Virus record (IMG/VR): IMGVR_UViG_3300008952_000228
Location: 1-28,815 of that record
DNA: 28,815 nucleotides
Source of the DNA: a virus
Strand: one strand, 5' to 3'
Part shown: positions 15,823-22,750 of the stretch, piece after piece
Layout of the letters: every line of letters starts with the position of its first letter
How positions within the stretch are numbered: position 1 is the first letter of the stretch
Notes under the pieces: model-generated
Seen by the model: the letters and a program-made list of their open reading frames with translations, nothing else
The model's database searches: none
Told to the model about the DNA's origin: nothing
Made by a program: the position numbers and the translations under genes

Positions 15823-17025
15823 CTAGGCGGTGCATTGGACCATTTTGCGAGGCTCGAACGCATGACAGGCGCCACGCTCCGATACCTTGTATCGACCGAT
15901 GATGTCGTTGCTGAACTCCATCTCTGAGTTCGTCGGGGCTTCGCCCGTCTGAATCGGCCAATTCTCCATGTAGTAAAATGCGCTCATCGGGTCGCCGATG
16001 TGCCACGTCGTCGAGTCACCTTGTCGGCTCGAAACGTACTGATTTGACAACACGTTGAACTGAGCAGCCTGCGACCCGCCGGGACGAGCGCCACCGAGCG
16101 GGTTCGGCGACAGCGACGTCGTGTTGCTGTTCGTGACTTCTCTGATTTCCGTCGCTCCAACGATGCGTTGCGCCGTGAAGGACAGAGCCGTCGGAATGAT
16201 CAGCGTGTTGGGGTTAATCAGGACGGGCTCGGCCGTGTTCGGGTCCGTGATGCCGTCGAACAACAGCAGAGCATTCTCAACGTCGGTCCAATCTTGCAGC
16301 GCGTTCGACGCGGCGAGGTTGTCCCAATTGTGGGTGCCTGAGTCGTTGCCGTAGGTGGCAATCGAAGCCGAGCCGTTGCGGTTGTAGGTCGACGTAACGC
16401 CGAGAACCACGTCGAGGACGCGTTTCTCTTTGTTGATCGCCAACCAAGTCGCCGTTTCCGATGCGCGATTCAGGACCAATCCGGTGCGATCAAAGAACAC
16501 CGCTTCCTTGGTCACCGGGACGATGAAGCCGCGCTTCGTCGTCTCGGGGGTTTCGGTCCATTCTTCCGACACGCCAGCCATCGGATACGCTTCGCCTTCG
16601 CCAATCGCTTCGGCCTCATCACCAAGTCGACCAATCCCGGCAATCTTCTCGCCGTTGAACTGGGTCGGAACAGTCTTCGCCAATTGCGACGCCAGAAAGA
16701 TCGGATCGTTGAAGGCTTCGAGGACTTCGGAGTAGACAATCTGGCCCGTGACGTTCGAGAAGGCCGCCGTGTCGACGCCCGCTTCTTGTAGGTTGATGCC
16801 GGATTTCGTCCCGCCCGAACGCGGCGACCACGAATTGGCAATCTCCCGCCCGTCTTCGACGAACGACTCGAACAAGTCGCGGATCGAGAACTTGGTCGCG
16901 CCTAGGGTGCGAATCTCCCCGAGCAAATGCTTGTTGAACTTGCTCTCCTTGAGAGACGAACCGCTGCGGCGGTCGTCTCGCTGGGCCTTCTTGAGCGCCG
17001 TCGCCCATTTCTGTGCTTTGAACAT
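15823..17025 (-). CDS. Major capsid protein, HK97-like (400 aa)
   Basis: The start is ATG 17025 (MFKAQKWATALKKAQRDD), preceded by a near-perfect AGGAG eight bases away. The first 60 residues are a charged helical arm. Residues 75-140 contain VTGQIVYSEVLEAFNDPIFL and LAKTVPTQFNGEKIAGIG, and later parts TKRGFIVPVTKEAVFFDRTG, EKRVLDVVLGVTSTYNRNG and PNTLIIPTALSFTAQRIVG, a succession typical of HK97-fold capsid proteins of this class. The end (RYKVSERGACHAFEPRKMVQ) matches the last strand of the A-domain in related planctomycete phage capsids I recall. Position after protease and a smaller virion protein, strong ribosome site and hairpin after the stop all fit the most abundant virion protein. 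Confidence 0.85.
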   Translation of the reverse strand: MFKAQKWATALKKAQRDDRRSGSSLKESKFNKHLLGEIRTLGATKFSIRDLFESFVEDGREIANSWSPRSGGTKSGINLQEAGVDTAAFSNVTGQIVYSEVLEAFNDPIFLASQLAKTVPTQFNGEKIAGIGRLGDEAEAIGEGEAYPMAGVSEEWTETPETTKRGFIVPVTKEAVFFDRTGLVLNRASETATWLAINKEKRVLDVVLGVTSTYNRNGSASIATYGNDSGTHNWDNLAASNALQDWTDVENALLLFDGITDPNTAEPVLINPNTLIIPTALSFTAQRIVGATEIREVTNSNTTSLSPNPLGGARPGGSQAAQFNVLSNQYVSSRQGDSTTWHIGDPMSAFYYMENWPIQTGEAPTNSEMEFSNDIIGRYKVSERGACHAFEPRKMVQCTA

Positions 17026-17093
17026 GCCGTAAACTCCTGCGAATTTTATTGGAATTGCCAGTGGTCGGAGGCAGTCCCGCAAAGTCGCGGAGT

Positions 17094-17831
17094 CTATGCG
17101 TTTGTTCGTCGCTGATAGGCGAAGATGTAATCGGCCGTGATCGACTCGGCGTTGGCCGACCCGTTTTTCCCCGCCAGAACGACGTTCATCTCGGTTGCGG
17201 ACGAGTACGATTGGTCGACGTGCTTGGCGACGACTTCGTCATCCTTCGTGAAGATGAAATCGGCCAGCGTCGATGACTTGGGCCGAATCTCAATGGTGAG
17301 TTTCTCCCAAGCGCCTCCGGCCGTTTGGGCGTCGCCCTGCTTGCCGCCGACGTACTGGGTGCCGTCCAGGTTGGTCGTCTTCTGGGTCGTGCCGTTCGAG
17401 TTCTCGGCGCTCCAGGTTGTCCCGCCGTCGACCTTGAAAAACACCGCGCCAGAATAGTCGGCTTCGGGGCCGCCCGCGTCATCCAATAGCGAATTTGCCG
17501 CCACGGCGTCCATTAAGCCGAACAGGACGTTGGCGTCGTCCGTGTTGGCCTCGGTGAAGTTCAGCAGAACCTCGACGATGACTGGGGCATCAGCCGCAAT
17601 CTTGAAAATCTCTTTCGTCGTCTTGAGATAGGCTTCGTCGTTGTCTGCGACGGTCCCGTCAGATGGGGCGAGCGTGATGACGCCGCCAACCGTGTCGCCC
17701 AGTGTTGCCGTGCCGGAGTCGCTGGCAACAAGTGTCCAACGGTCCGCGCTGACATACTCGTTGAAGTCATCGAAAAAGCCGTGATACAACCGGCCGACGT
17801 GTACCGCGTTCGGAAGTTCGAGCGCTTTCAT
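17094..17831 (-). CDS. Virion protein before the capsid gene, possible decoration protein (245 aa)
   Basis: A 245-residue beta-rich protein beginning MKALELPNAVHVGRLYHGFF. Residues 18-150 (FFDDFNEYVSADRWTLVASD, then LFGLMDA and AVFFKVDGGTTWSAENSNG) look like a concanavalin-type jelly roll. The second half alternates short strands ending SITADYIFAYQRRT. No enzyme motif is visible. The Shine-Dalgarno GAGGA is good but lies inside the 3' arm of a stem-loop that ends one base before ATG. It sits between the protease/scaffold and capsid genes, where decoration (head-stabilising) proteins are common, as lambda D is. Decoration is inferred from position. Confidence 0.7.
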   Translation of the reverse strand: MKALELPNAVHVGRLYHGFFDDFNEYVSADRWTLVASDSGTATLGDTVGGVITLAPSDGTVADNDEAYLKTTKEIFKIAADAPVIVEVLLNFTEANTDDANVLFGLMDAVAANSLLDDAGGPEADYSGAVFFKVDGGTTWSAENSNGTTQKTTNLDGTQYVGGKQGDAQTAGGAWEKLTIEIRPKSSTLADFIFTKDDEVVAKHVDQSYSSATEMNVVLAGKNGSANAESITADYIFAYQRRTNA

Positions 17832-17832
17832 G

Positions 17833-17886
17833 GTTCTTTGTCCTCAAATTGGGAATAGGTCAATTGTTGGTCGGAGGTCAAAGAAC
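17833..17886 (-). promoter_or_regulatory. Stem-loop burying the ribosome site of the 245-aa gene
   Basis: Minus-strand arms GTTCTTTGACCTC (17886-17874) and GAGGACAAAGAAC (17845-17833) pair at 12 of 13 positions around a 28-base loop. The 3' arm contains the Shine-Dalgarno and ends one base before ATG 17831. The loop holds a smaller AATTG/CAATT pairing. No T-tract follows, so a translational or processing role is likelier than termination. Confidence 0.65.
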
Positions 17887-17903
17887 GGTCGGGGTCGGTT
17901 GTG

Positions 17904-18527
17904 CTAGCTCTTCGCGTCGGCAAGCAGGTCGTCGAATGACAAGTCATCGAGGCTGCCCGACTCTTGAAACGCCGAGCGGGCCTGCGGTTTCTTGCGGGCT
18001 GGCGTTAGTTCCTTGAACGACTCGACCAGTTCTGCCGCTTCGTTCTCGCTGATCGTCGCATCAAGAAGTCGCCTTTCGACCTTCGACAATCTGGAGTAGG
18101 CCAAGCCTACCGATTCGAGCAAGTCGCGGTTCCTGTCGCGCCGTTTCAAGCGTGCGACGCTTTCCTTGACTTCGTCTTCGCCCTCTTCGCTTTCTTCGCC
18201 CTCTTCGTCTTCGCCCTCTTCGTCTTCCATTTCCGCGACGATTTCAGGCGCGGCGGCGTCTGCTAGTTTCTCCTGAACGCCGAGAACTTCCTTGATTTTG
18301 CCGAGCTTCGCTTTCGCGTCGCCTTCGCCGTCAAGGATGGCAATCACCATCGCCTTGATTGAGGCGTCGACGTCCTCGGCGGCGGACGAGTCCGACGCCT
18401 CCGGTTCGACTTCGGCGGGCTCTTCGGCCATTGCCGAGAATTCGTCCAATTCGAGCAGCGACTTGAGTCTCTTGGCCGCTTTCGTCTTCCGTCGTGCAAC
18501 GGCTTCCGCCACGGTGACTTTTGGCAT
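17904..18527 (-). CDS. Nested scaffold protein from internal in-frame start (207 aa)
   Basis: ATG 18527 within the protease gene opens MPKVTVAEAVARRKTKAAKR and is preceded by GAGGAAGAAA, a strong Shine-Dalgarno with AGGA five bases from the ATG, inside coding sequence. The product would contain only the helical and acidic part: KRLKSLLELDEF, a long acidic stretch, then a basic C-terminus. In-frame nesting of a scaffold in a protease gene is known for lambda C/Nu3 and others. Whether the second start is used here is an inference from the ribosome site and domain boundary. Confidence 0.55.
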   Translation of the reverse strand: MPKVTVAEAVARRKTKAAKRLKSLLELDEFSAMAEEPAEVEPEASDSSAAEDVDASIKAMVIAILDGEGDAKAKLGKIKEVLGVQEKLADAAAPEIVAEMEDEEGEDEEGEESEEGEDEVKESVARLKRRDRNRDLLESVGLAYSRLSKVERRLLDATISENEAAELVESFKELTPARKKPQARSAFQESGSLDDLSFDDLLADAKS

Positions 18528-19034
18528 TTTCTTCCTCGTCTGGGATTCGAACAAGCCACTGTTCGTGGCGGGTTTGGATACAAGATCCACGCTTTCTGCG
18601 TGATCAAGACTTTCGACCATATCGGGCTGACCGTCGAGTCCTTCGGTAACTTGGCCCGACGCGTCGTGCGACAGCCCGAAGTTATTGGGGAACCGCTCGG
18701 CCCGCTCGATCAGTGATTCCGTCATCGGGTGTGCTTTGATGTAGTGCAGATCGGCGAAGACGCCATCACGTCCGATCTTGACGTTGCGAAGAACGCCCCA
18801 CTGTTCGCTGATCTGGCGGACGCTGTCGTCGTCTGGGTCGCGGTGGTCAATGTTGACACTTATGCCCTCGTACAACTTCGCGGCGTCGTTCATCGCCTCC
18901 TGGGTGTATACCCGCCCGTTTTTGCTGTCGCGGCCGAGGACTTTCACGTCGTGAATGATTCCCTTGTCTCGGTCGATCCGCAAACCAGCCTCAGCGAATG
19001 CCTCTTCTCGGATTCGCTGTACCGTGGCAATCAT
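17904..19034 (-). CDS. Prohead maturation protease with C-terminal scaffold domain (376 aa)
   Basis: The start is ATG 19034, overlapping the TGA of the MuF-like gene (ATGA), with GAGG eight bases upstream. Residues 20-165 form the protease part: GVFADLHYIK near 92, then RAERFPNNFGLSHDASGQV at 111-129 and SLDHAESVDLVSKPATNSG at 142-160. This succession matches phage head maturation proteases. H64 in NIDHRDP, H123 in LSHD and S148 in ESVDLV are candidate catalytic residues, not proven. Residues 170-300 are helical and very acidic (a run of E and D near 269-288), as in scaffold domains, and the end is basic. It would process capsid arms and scaffold during head assembly. A nested start at residue 170 likely makes the scaffold alone. 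Confidence 0.7.
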   Translation of the reverse strand: MIATVQRIREEAFAEAGLRIDRDKGIIHDVKVLGRDSKNGRVYTQEAMNDAAKLYEGISVNIDHRDPDDDSVRQISEQWGVLRNVKIGRDGVFADLHYIKAHPMTESLIERAERFPNNFGLSHDASGQVTEGLDGQPDMVESLDHAESVDLVSKPATNSGLFESQTRKKMPKVTVAEAVARRKTKAAKRLKSLLELDEFSAMAEEPAEVEPEASDSSAAEDVDASIKAMVIAILDGEGDAKAKLGKIKEVLGVQEKLADAAAPEIVAEMEDEEGEDEEGEESEEGEDEVKESVARLKRRDRNRDLLESVGLAYSRLSKVERRLLDATISENEAAELVESFKELTPARKKPQARSAFQESGSLDDLSFDDLLADAKS

Positions 19035-19825
19035 GGGGTTGGCCTCGTTCGGTTTCTGACTTCGGTCGGGAAATACTCTAAATGGCATCGGCAGTTGGGG
19101 TGAGCGGGCGGGCCATATGCGAAGGTGTCGCGCCAATCGTCCTCCCACTGTTTGTGTAGCGGCTCGCATATCGGACAGACGCGGTCATCCCTGGTCGTGA
19201 TCCACATGGCCGACATTCCGTCAGTAATCTCGGCGAGTCCGTCGTCGTTGGGCGGCGGAACCTCGGGCGGCTCGGGCGGCTCGGGCTCTTCAATGTCTTG
19301 AGGTTCGACGGCATCGGGTGTTGGTTTTTCTGGAGGCTTGCCGGGTTGCCCGGCTGGCTCTGCGGCTTCGCGTTCGGCTTCGGCTTCATTTTCTCGATGG
19401 ATGGCGTTGGCTTGCCGTGCCGCCATTTCTCCCCGACTCGTTGCGGCTGTAATCTCGGTTGCGGCCATGGTGACCGCTCGCCCTTCGCCGAATATTTTGG
19501 TTGGGTCGATTCCACTCTTGACCTCCGCACGCATCTTGTCGGTCAGACTCCGCGTCAACTCGCGAGCGTGCCCGGTTGCCCACGCTTCCGCACTAGCCTG
19601 AGCAAGTAGCGAACTGTTTGTCAAGCGACTGTCGCCCATAATCAGAAACGCTACAGCGTAGGCTGTGGCGAGCCGGGTGCTAAGTTCGGCGCGGATCGTC
19701 TTTGCAATTCCGGGCCACGGGATTCGCTGGTCGCGGTCCATCGCGGCCCGAGCAAGAGCGAATTGCGCCGAGATTTCGGACACAAGAAGAGCCTCGGCGG
19801 CGAGGCGGTCGGGCTGTGCTGGCAT
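19031..19825 (-). CDS. MuF-like minor head protein (264 aa)
   Basis: The start is ATG 19825 (MPAQPDRLAAEALLVSEISA), five bases after the nuclease stop; 84 further codons upstream in frame are translation of the previous gene. Residues 1-150 are helical and include RIPWPGIAKTIRAEL and SSLLAQASAEAWATGHAREL. Residues 155-200 form a Pro/Glu/Ala linker (PEPPEPPEVPPP). The C-terminal 50 residues hold the MuF signature: MWITTRDDRVCPICEPLHKQ, then GPPAHPNCRCHLEYFP. The Cys-x2-Cys and H-P-N-C-R-C positions could bind metal. MuF proteins (SPP1 gp7, Mu gpF) bind the portal and aid DNA passage or ejection. The position between portal and protease agrees. Confidence 0.8.
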   Translation of the reverse strand: MPAQPDRLAAEALLVSEISAQFALARAAMDRDQRIPWPGIAKTIRAELSTRLATAYAVAFLIMGDSRLTNSSLLAQASAEAWATGHARELTRSLTDKMRAEVKSGIDPTKIFGEGRAVTMAATEITAATSRGEMAARQANAIHRENEAEAEREAAEPAGQPGKPPEKPTPDAVEPQDIEEPEPPEPPEVPPPNDDGLAEITDGMSAMWITTRDDRVCPICEPLHKQWEDDWRDTFAYGPPAHPNCRCHLEYFPTEVRNRTRPTP

Positions 19826-19830
19826 TGCGG

Positions 19831-20259
19831 CTACTTGGTTTTGGTGGCGTGCCCGCCCGTGACCATTCGGTCGCTGACGTTGGCCTCGGGATGGTCCGAT
19901 GTCCACGCGTGACCGAGCACGCGACCGAACGAAAACGAGTCCTTGAGTTCCCCCGACGGACTGCCGGGGATCAATAGCGTGATTTTCCCGCCACCGTCTT
20001 GGATCATCTTGCGAAGAGCGTCTCGGGATCGGATGCCAGCGGCCTTGTCCTCGCCTCGCACTTCCGGTGCCCAGCAATCAATCATGCGCACGCGCACCCG
20101 AATTTCCACCGTCGCGGTGAACGTGTCGCCGTCATATATGTCCTCGGGGGCGACAGTCGCCCGAGTAACCCAGCCTATCGGTGGGGCTGGTGTCGGTTGC
20201 GGCGGACGCTGGAGTATCAGCACGGCAGCCATCACGAGGAGCGTTGAAAAAGTTCTCAT
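19831..20259 (-). CDS. Exported staphylococcal-nuclease-like protein (142 aa)
   Basis: ATG 20259 overlaps the preceding TGA (ATGA). Residues 1-17 (MRTFSTLLVMAAVLILQ) are a basic start and hydrophobic core, followed by a Pro-rich stretch: a signal peptide or membrane anchor. The rest matches the SNase/TNase fold: IYDGDTFTATVEI at 41-53 with D43 and D45, then RVRMIDCWAPEVRG at 56-69 giving R56, D61 and E66 in place of the R-x5-D-x-x-E of nuclease, and FGRVLGHAW at 111-119 giving R113 for the second catalytic Arg. The D-to-E distance is two residues longer than in staphylococcal nuclease. Calcium-dependent phosphodiester cleavage outside the cytoplasm is the predicted activity. It follows the holin-like genes, and its role in infection is unknown. 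Confidence 0.75.
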   Translation of the reverse strand: MRTFSTLLVMAAVLILQRPPQPTPAPPIGWVTRATVAPEDIYDGDTFTATVEIRVRVRMIDCWAPEVRGEDKAAGIRSRDALRKMIQDGGGKITLLIPGSPSGELKDSFSFGRVLGHAWTSDHPEANVSDRMVTGGHATKTK

Positions 20260-20531
20260 TGCCCGCCCTTCTGTCGATGAAGTAAAATGTCCATCTTCGC
20301 TTCGATGCCCGCTAACGTCGTCTCAATCTTGCGCACTCGTGATGGCTCAATGATCGACTCTTGAAGTCTAATAATCTGCTCTGAGTGTGCTATATGCGAT
20401 TGGGCGAACCATGCGCCGACAGGTAGCCCGATAATGATTACCAGCTTCATCACGTAATCTAAGACAAGCCCAGGTACGCTATCAGCGAATCGCTTGAGTT
20501 GCTCTTTCACCATGTCTCTGCCCGATCTCAT
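20256..20531 (-). CDS. Single-helix membrane protein with coiled coil, spanin-like (91 aa)
   Basis: Residues 21-43 (GLVLDYVMKLVIIIGLPVGA then WFA) form a membrane helix; residues 47-85 (SEQIIRLQESIIEPSRVRKI, then ETTLAGIEAKMDILL) form an amphipathic coiled coil, ending in a basic QKGGQ. One N-terminal helix plus an outer coiled coil is the topology of inner-membrane spanins such as Rz, but XhlA-like membrane proteins look similar. ATG 20531 is six bases after the holin stop; an in-frame ATG at 20513 (MVKEQLKRF) is an alternative start. The gene overlaps the nuclease gene. Spanin is an inference, since no outer-membrane partner gene was recognised. Confidence 0.6.
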   Translation of the reverse strand: MRSGRDMVKEQLKRFADSVPGLVLDYVMKLVIIIGLPVGAWFAQSHIAHSEQIIRLQESIIEPSRVRKIETTLAGIEAKMDILLHRQKGGQ

Positions 20532-20537
20532 TAGCCG

Positions 20538-20729
20538 TTAGTGCTTTCGTCGTATCTTCCAGATTCGGTAAATCGTCACCACAGCCCCGACGCAAGCGAT
20601 GCCGACGCCCGACTTGACGACCTCATCCATATCGGACCAGTCGCCCGCCATCAGCCACATCGGAGCGACAGCGAAGATGAACACCAGCACGAGTTCTCTA
20701 AGGTCATTCTTTGCGGGCGCGTCCGTCAT
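20538..20729 (-). CDS. Two-helix membrane protein, holin candidate (63 aa)
   Basis: A 63-residue protein with two hydrophobic segments: residues 12-28 (ELVLVFIFAVAPMWLMA) and residues 40-55 (SGVGIACVGAVVTIYR). The loop between has GDWSDMDEVVK and the C-terminus is basic (RIWKIRRKH). Small size, two membrane spans and the charged tail fit class II holins, which open the inner membrane at lysis. Holins share almost no sequence, so this is a topology call. ATG overlaps the stop of the peptidase gene (ATGA), with GGGGG upstream. The peptidase would be the natural partner endolysin. Confidence 0.6.
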   Translation of the reverse strand: MTDAPAKNDLRELVLVFIFAVAPMWLMAGDWSDMDEVVKSGVGIACVGAVVTIYRIWKIRRKH

Positions 20730-21724
20730 GTCGAAACCCCCGGAAGTTGCGAATATAACAATGCGAACAATTGGTCGTCGACCTGCGGGAACGCTCGGCG
20801 AAGGGTCGCGCGGTCTACTTGCTTACCGTCCGCACCGAATGGGGCGAGCGGGTTGTCTGGTAGTTCGACGTCGACCAGCGCGAACGTGTTATGTTTGGAA
20901 TCGTTCCACATCCGTCGCGAGTCCTTCAGTCGGCCGTTGACGCCTCGGTCTTTATCGTATGAGTCCAGATATTCGGCGTATGGCGTTTTGCCGTCGAAAA
21001 CCAAATCGCTGTATTGGATCGAATGACCGGCACGACCCGTGAGAATCGGCAAACGGTGAAGCATGGCCGAGGCGATTTCCTCGTCCGAGTCAAGGGCGAT
21101 CCATTCCCGCGTTCGGATGTGGGCCGCCGTGATTTCCCATCCGTTGGGCAAGTCACGAGGCCCGGCGTGCGGGCTGTTCTGATGGAAATGATGGCGGGCG
21201 AGAAGCAAGGTTCGGTTGTGGCATTCCGTCAGCCCTGGGGCGGTCGACTTGTCTGATGACGACTCCGGCAATTGGCCCACGTCCATTGAATGCTGCATGA
21301 CCTTCGCCATGTAGTCGCCTGCCCGAAATCCGCGCCCTCGGGCTGCGTAGCTCGACATTGGCGAAGCCTTGATCAGGAACCCACGACCAAACTCTCGGCA
21401 ATAGTGATAACGGCGGCACGCTTCGACGGCATTATGGACGCACGACGATTGCGGGGCTTGGTCGTTCCACGGGTCGGCGTACAGCCAGCCGGGACGGTCT
21501 GGCGGCAGTCCATACGATTCGAGCATCGGGCCGAGCATCTTCTCTTGCTCGCGCTTGGCGTCTCGCCATTCGGACGACTCAAACAGTTTGAGCGTTGACG
21601 GCCAGCCACGCGACGCGCCAAATGCTCGGTCCTCGTCCGTCTCGATGAAGCCGACGGTTCCGTCCGTGTAGGTCAGGTCCACGTCGATGAATCGCGGGTC
21701 AAAGTCGTTCGGAATCGTGGTCAT
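20726..21724 (-). CDS. Papain-like cysteine peptidase, endolysin candidate (332 aa)
   Basis: A 332-residue protein starting at ATG 21724, overlapping the upstream TGA. Residues 86-99 (WNDQAPQSSCVHNA) give a Gln (Q89 or Q92) and Cys95 at the head of a helix; residues 228-236 (LTGRAGHSI) give His234; residues 273-276 (WNDS) give a possible Asn274. This Gln-Cys-His-Asn order, with GHS-hydrophobic before the His strand, is the papain (C1) pattern. No signal peptide. Next to a holin candidate, an endolysin cutting peptide bonds of a cell wall is possible. Planctomycete walls contain little or unusual peptidoglycan, so a protein-directed envelope protease, or a capsid-maturation enzyme, are alternatives. 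Catalytic residues are predicted from pattern only. Confidence 0.6.
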   Translation of the reverse strand: MTTIPNDFDPRFIDVDLTYTDGTVGFIETDEDRAFGASRGWPSTLKLFESSEWRDAKREQEKMLGPMLESYGLPPDRPGWLYADPWNDQAPQSSCVHNAVEACRRYHYCREFGRGFLIKASPMSSYAARGRGFRAGDYMAKVMQHSMDVGQLPESSSDKSTAPGLTECHNRTLLLARHHFHQNSPHAGPRDLPNGWEITAAHIRTREWIALDSDEEIASAMLHRLPILTGRAGHSIQYSDLVFDGKTPYAEYLDSYDKDRGVNGRLKDSRRMWNDSKHNTFALVDVELPDNPLAPFGADGKQVDRATLRRAFPQVDDQLFALLYSQLPGVST

Positions 21725-22437
21725 GGCTTGCGGACCTCCGCGACGATTGCGTCGGACGTGGAAGGCATCGGGAGTACACGAGCGACGCTAGTGCCGTCCA
21801 GAAGGACCAACGCGGGCAAGCCTATTTCTGCGGCCCTCTCAATAGCCAGATCAAGAAAGGCCGGCGGCGTTGACCCTTCGCCGGCGGCCATGAAAAAAAC
21901 ACTCTCACCGTCCTTCCGAAGTTGGCCGGTTGCGGCCTCGCCAGCAAGCGGCGGCCCGCTTGCCTTGTCGTACACAATGACAGCCGTCTTGACGCCCGGT
22001 GCGGGCTTCTCTGGATCTTTGACCGGGTCGACGGGAACGGTCCCAGTAACGGTCAATTGGGTGACGCTGGTCTTCTTGTCGAACACAACCTTGCTGTCTT
22101 CGGCCTTGGCCAGGAAGACTTCGAGTTCGATTTCATAGGTGCCGGGAGGCGCCCAGACGTGGAGCGTTCGGCCGTTATTGACCTCCCGACCCTTGGCCGG
22201 TCGCTCGACGTCCCAGTCAAACAGGGCGGACCATCCGTCTGGGATTTCGACGTCGGCTTCGATCACGATGGGCTCGAACGTCTTGGCCTCGATTCGGCCA
22301 GCTAACGCGGCGGACTTGAGCGGTTGCGGGCCTTGGGCCCTCGGTGGCGGACCATCGAACGCGCCGCCAGCAACAACGCAAACGCAAAGGGTGACAATCG
22401 CGAGGATCGACCCGGCAGTTCTTGGGCGCCTGCTCAT
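21721..22437 (-). CDS. Exported Ig-like plus thioredoxin-like protein (238 aa)
   Basis: ATG 22437 (MSRRPRTAGSILAIVTLCV) is preferred over the earlier frame start, as it gives a basic start and hydrophobic core (residues 10-25) typical of a signal peptide. Residues 45-130 (IVIEADVEIPDGWSALFDWD, then THEIELEV-like EIELEVFLAK) look like a PKD/Ig-like beta domain. A Pro-rich hinge (VPVDPVKDPEKPAPG) precedes residues 155-238, which end LPALVLLDGTSVARVLPMPS then DAIVAEVRK, a thioredoxin-fold ending with the cis-Pro position but no CxxC. No lipobox is present. An envelope or virion-surface role is possible. No enzyme activity is asserted. Confidence 0.6.
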   Translation of the reverse strand: MSRRPRTAGSILAIVTLCVCVVAGGAFDGPPPRAQGPQPLKSAALAGRIEAKTFEPIVIEADVEIPDGWSALFDWDVERPAKGREVNNGRTLHVWAPPGTYEIELEVFLAKAEDSKVVFDKKTSVTQLTVTGTVPVDPVKDPEKPAPGVKTAVIVYDKASGPPLAGEAATGQLRKDGESVFFMAAGEGSTPPAFLDLAIERAAEIGLPALVLLDGTSVARVLPMPSTSDAIVAEVRKP

Positions 22438-22441
22438 CGGC

Positions 22442-22738
22442 TTATTCCCCCGCCAGTTCTTCTTGATCGAAGAACGCATCAATAGCGTCGTGGATAGCGG
22501 CTAGCGCTTGCTTCTCCAGTCGCTTTTCGATGAACTCGGGAATCCAAGGGATGTCGTAAGGCACAACCGTTGATTCCCAGACCGAGTCGACACATTGAGT
22601 CACGAGGTCGGCGTCAACGCCCTCTCGCAACGCTTCGAGAACGGTTTGCAGCATGTTCGACGCCTTCGCCATCGGGTCGCTTGTCGTTCGATCCTCGATA
22701 GATGCCGCCATTGCGGCTTGTAGTTTCTCGCGTGTCAT
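22442..22738 (-). CDS. Small hypothetical protein after the portal (98 aa)
   Basis: ATG 22738 (MTREKLQAAMAASIEDRTTS) is chosen because GGAGCGAACCAA lies directly before it; the longer frame begins in the spacer. The protein is helical and acidic, with LEALREGVDADLVTQCVDSV and a C-terminus rich in Asp/Glu (DAIDAFFDQEELAGE). There are no membrane or enzyme motifs. The spacer before it (22739-22824) has only a short GC hairpin. It starts the run of envelope-type genes and may be coupled to the exported protein four bases downstream. Function unknown. Confidence 0.65.
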   Translation of the reverse strand: MTREKLQAAMAASIEDRTTSDPMAKASNMLQTVLEALREGVDADLVTQCVDSVWESTVVPYDIPWIPEFIEKRLEKQALAAIHDAIDAFFDQEELAGE

Positions 22739-22750
22739 TTGGTTCGCTCC
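22736..22750 (-). promoter_or_regulatory. AGCGAACCA start box (copy at gene 22442-22738)
   Basis: Minus strand GGAGCGAACCAAATG, identical over 15 bases to the copies at 1094-1108 and 25071-25085. Confidence 0.7.

Noticed and set aside
17846-17884. Possible sigma70-type promoter (TTGACC, 17 bases, CTATTC)
   Set aside because: The -10 match is poor and the bases coincide with the strong inverted repeat, which explains the conservation better.
19826-20077. 84-codon N-terminal extension of the MuF-like protein
   Set aside because: It overlaps the nuclease gene completely and has the Arg/Gly-rich look of out-of-frame translation.
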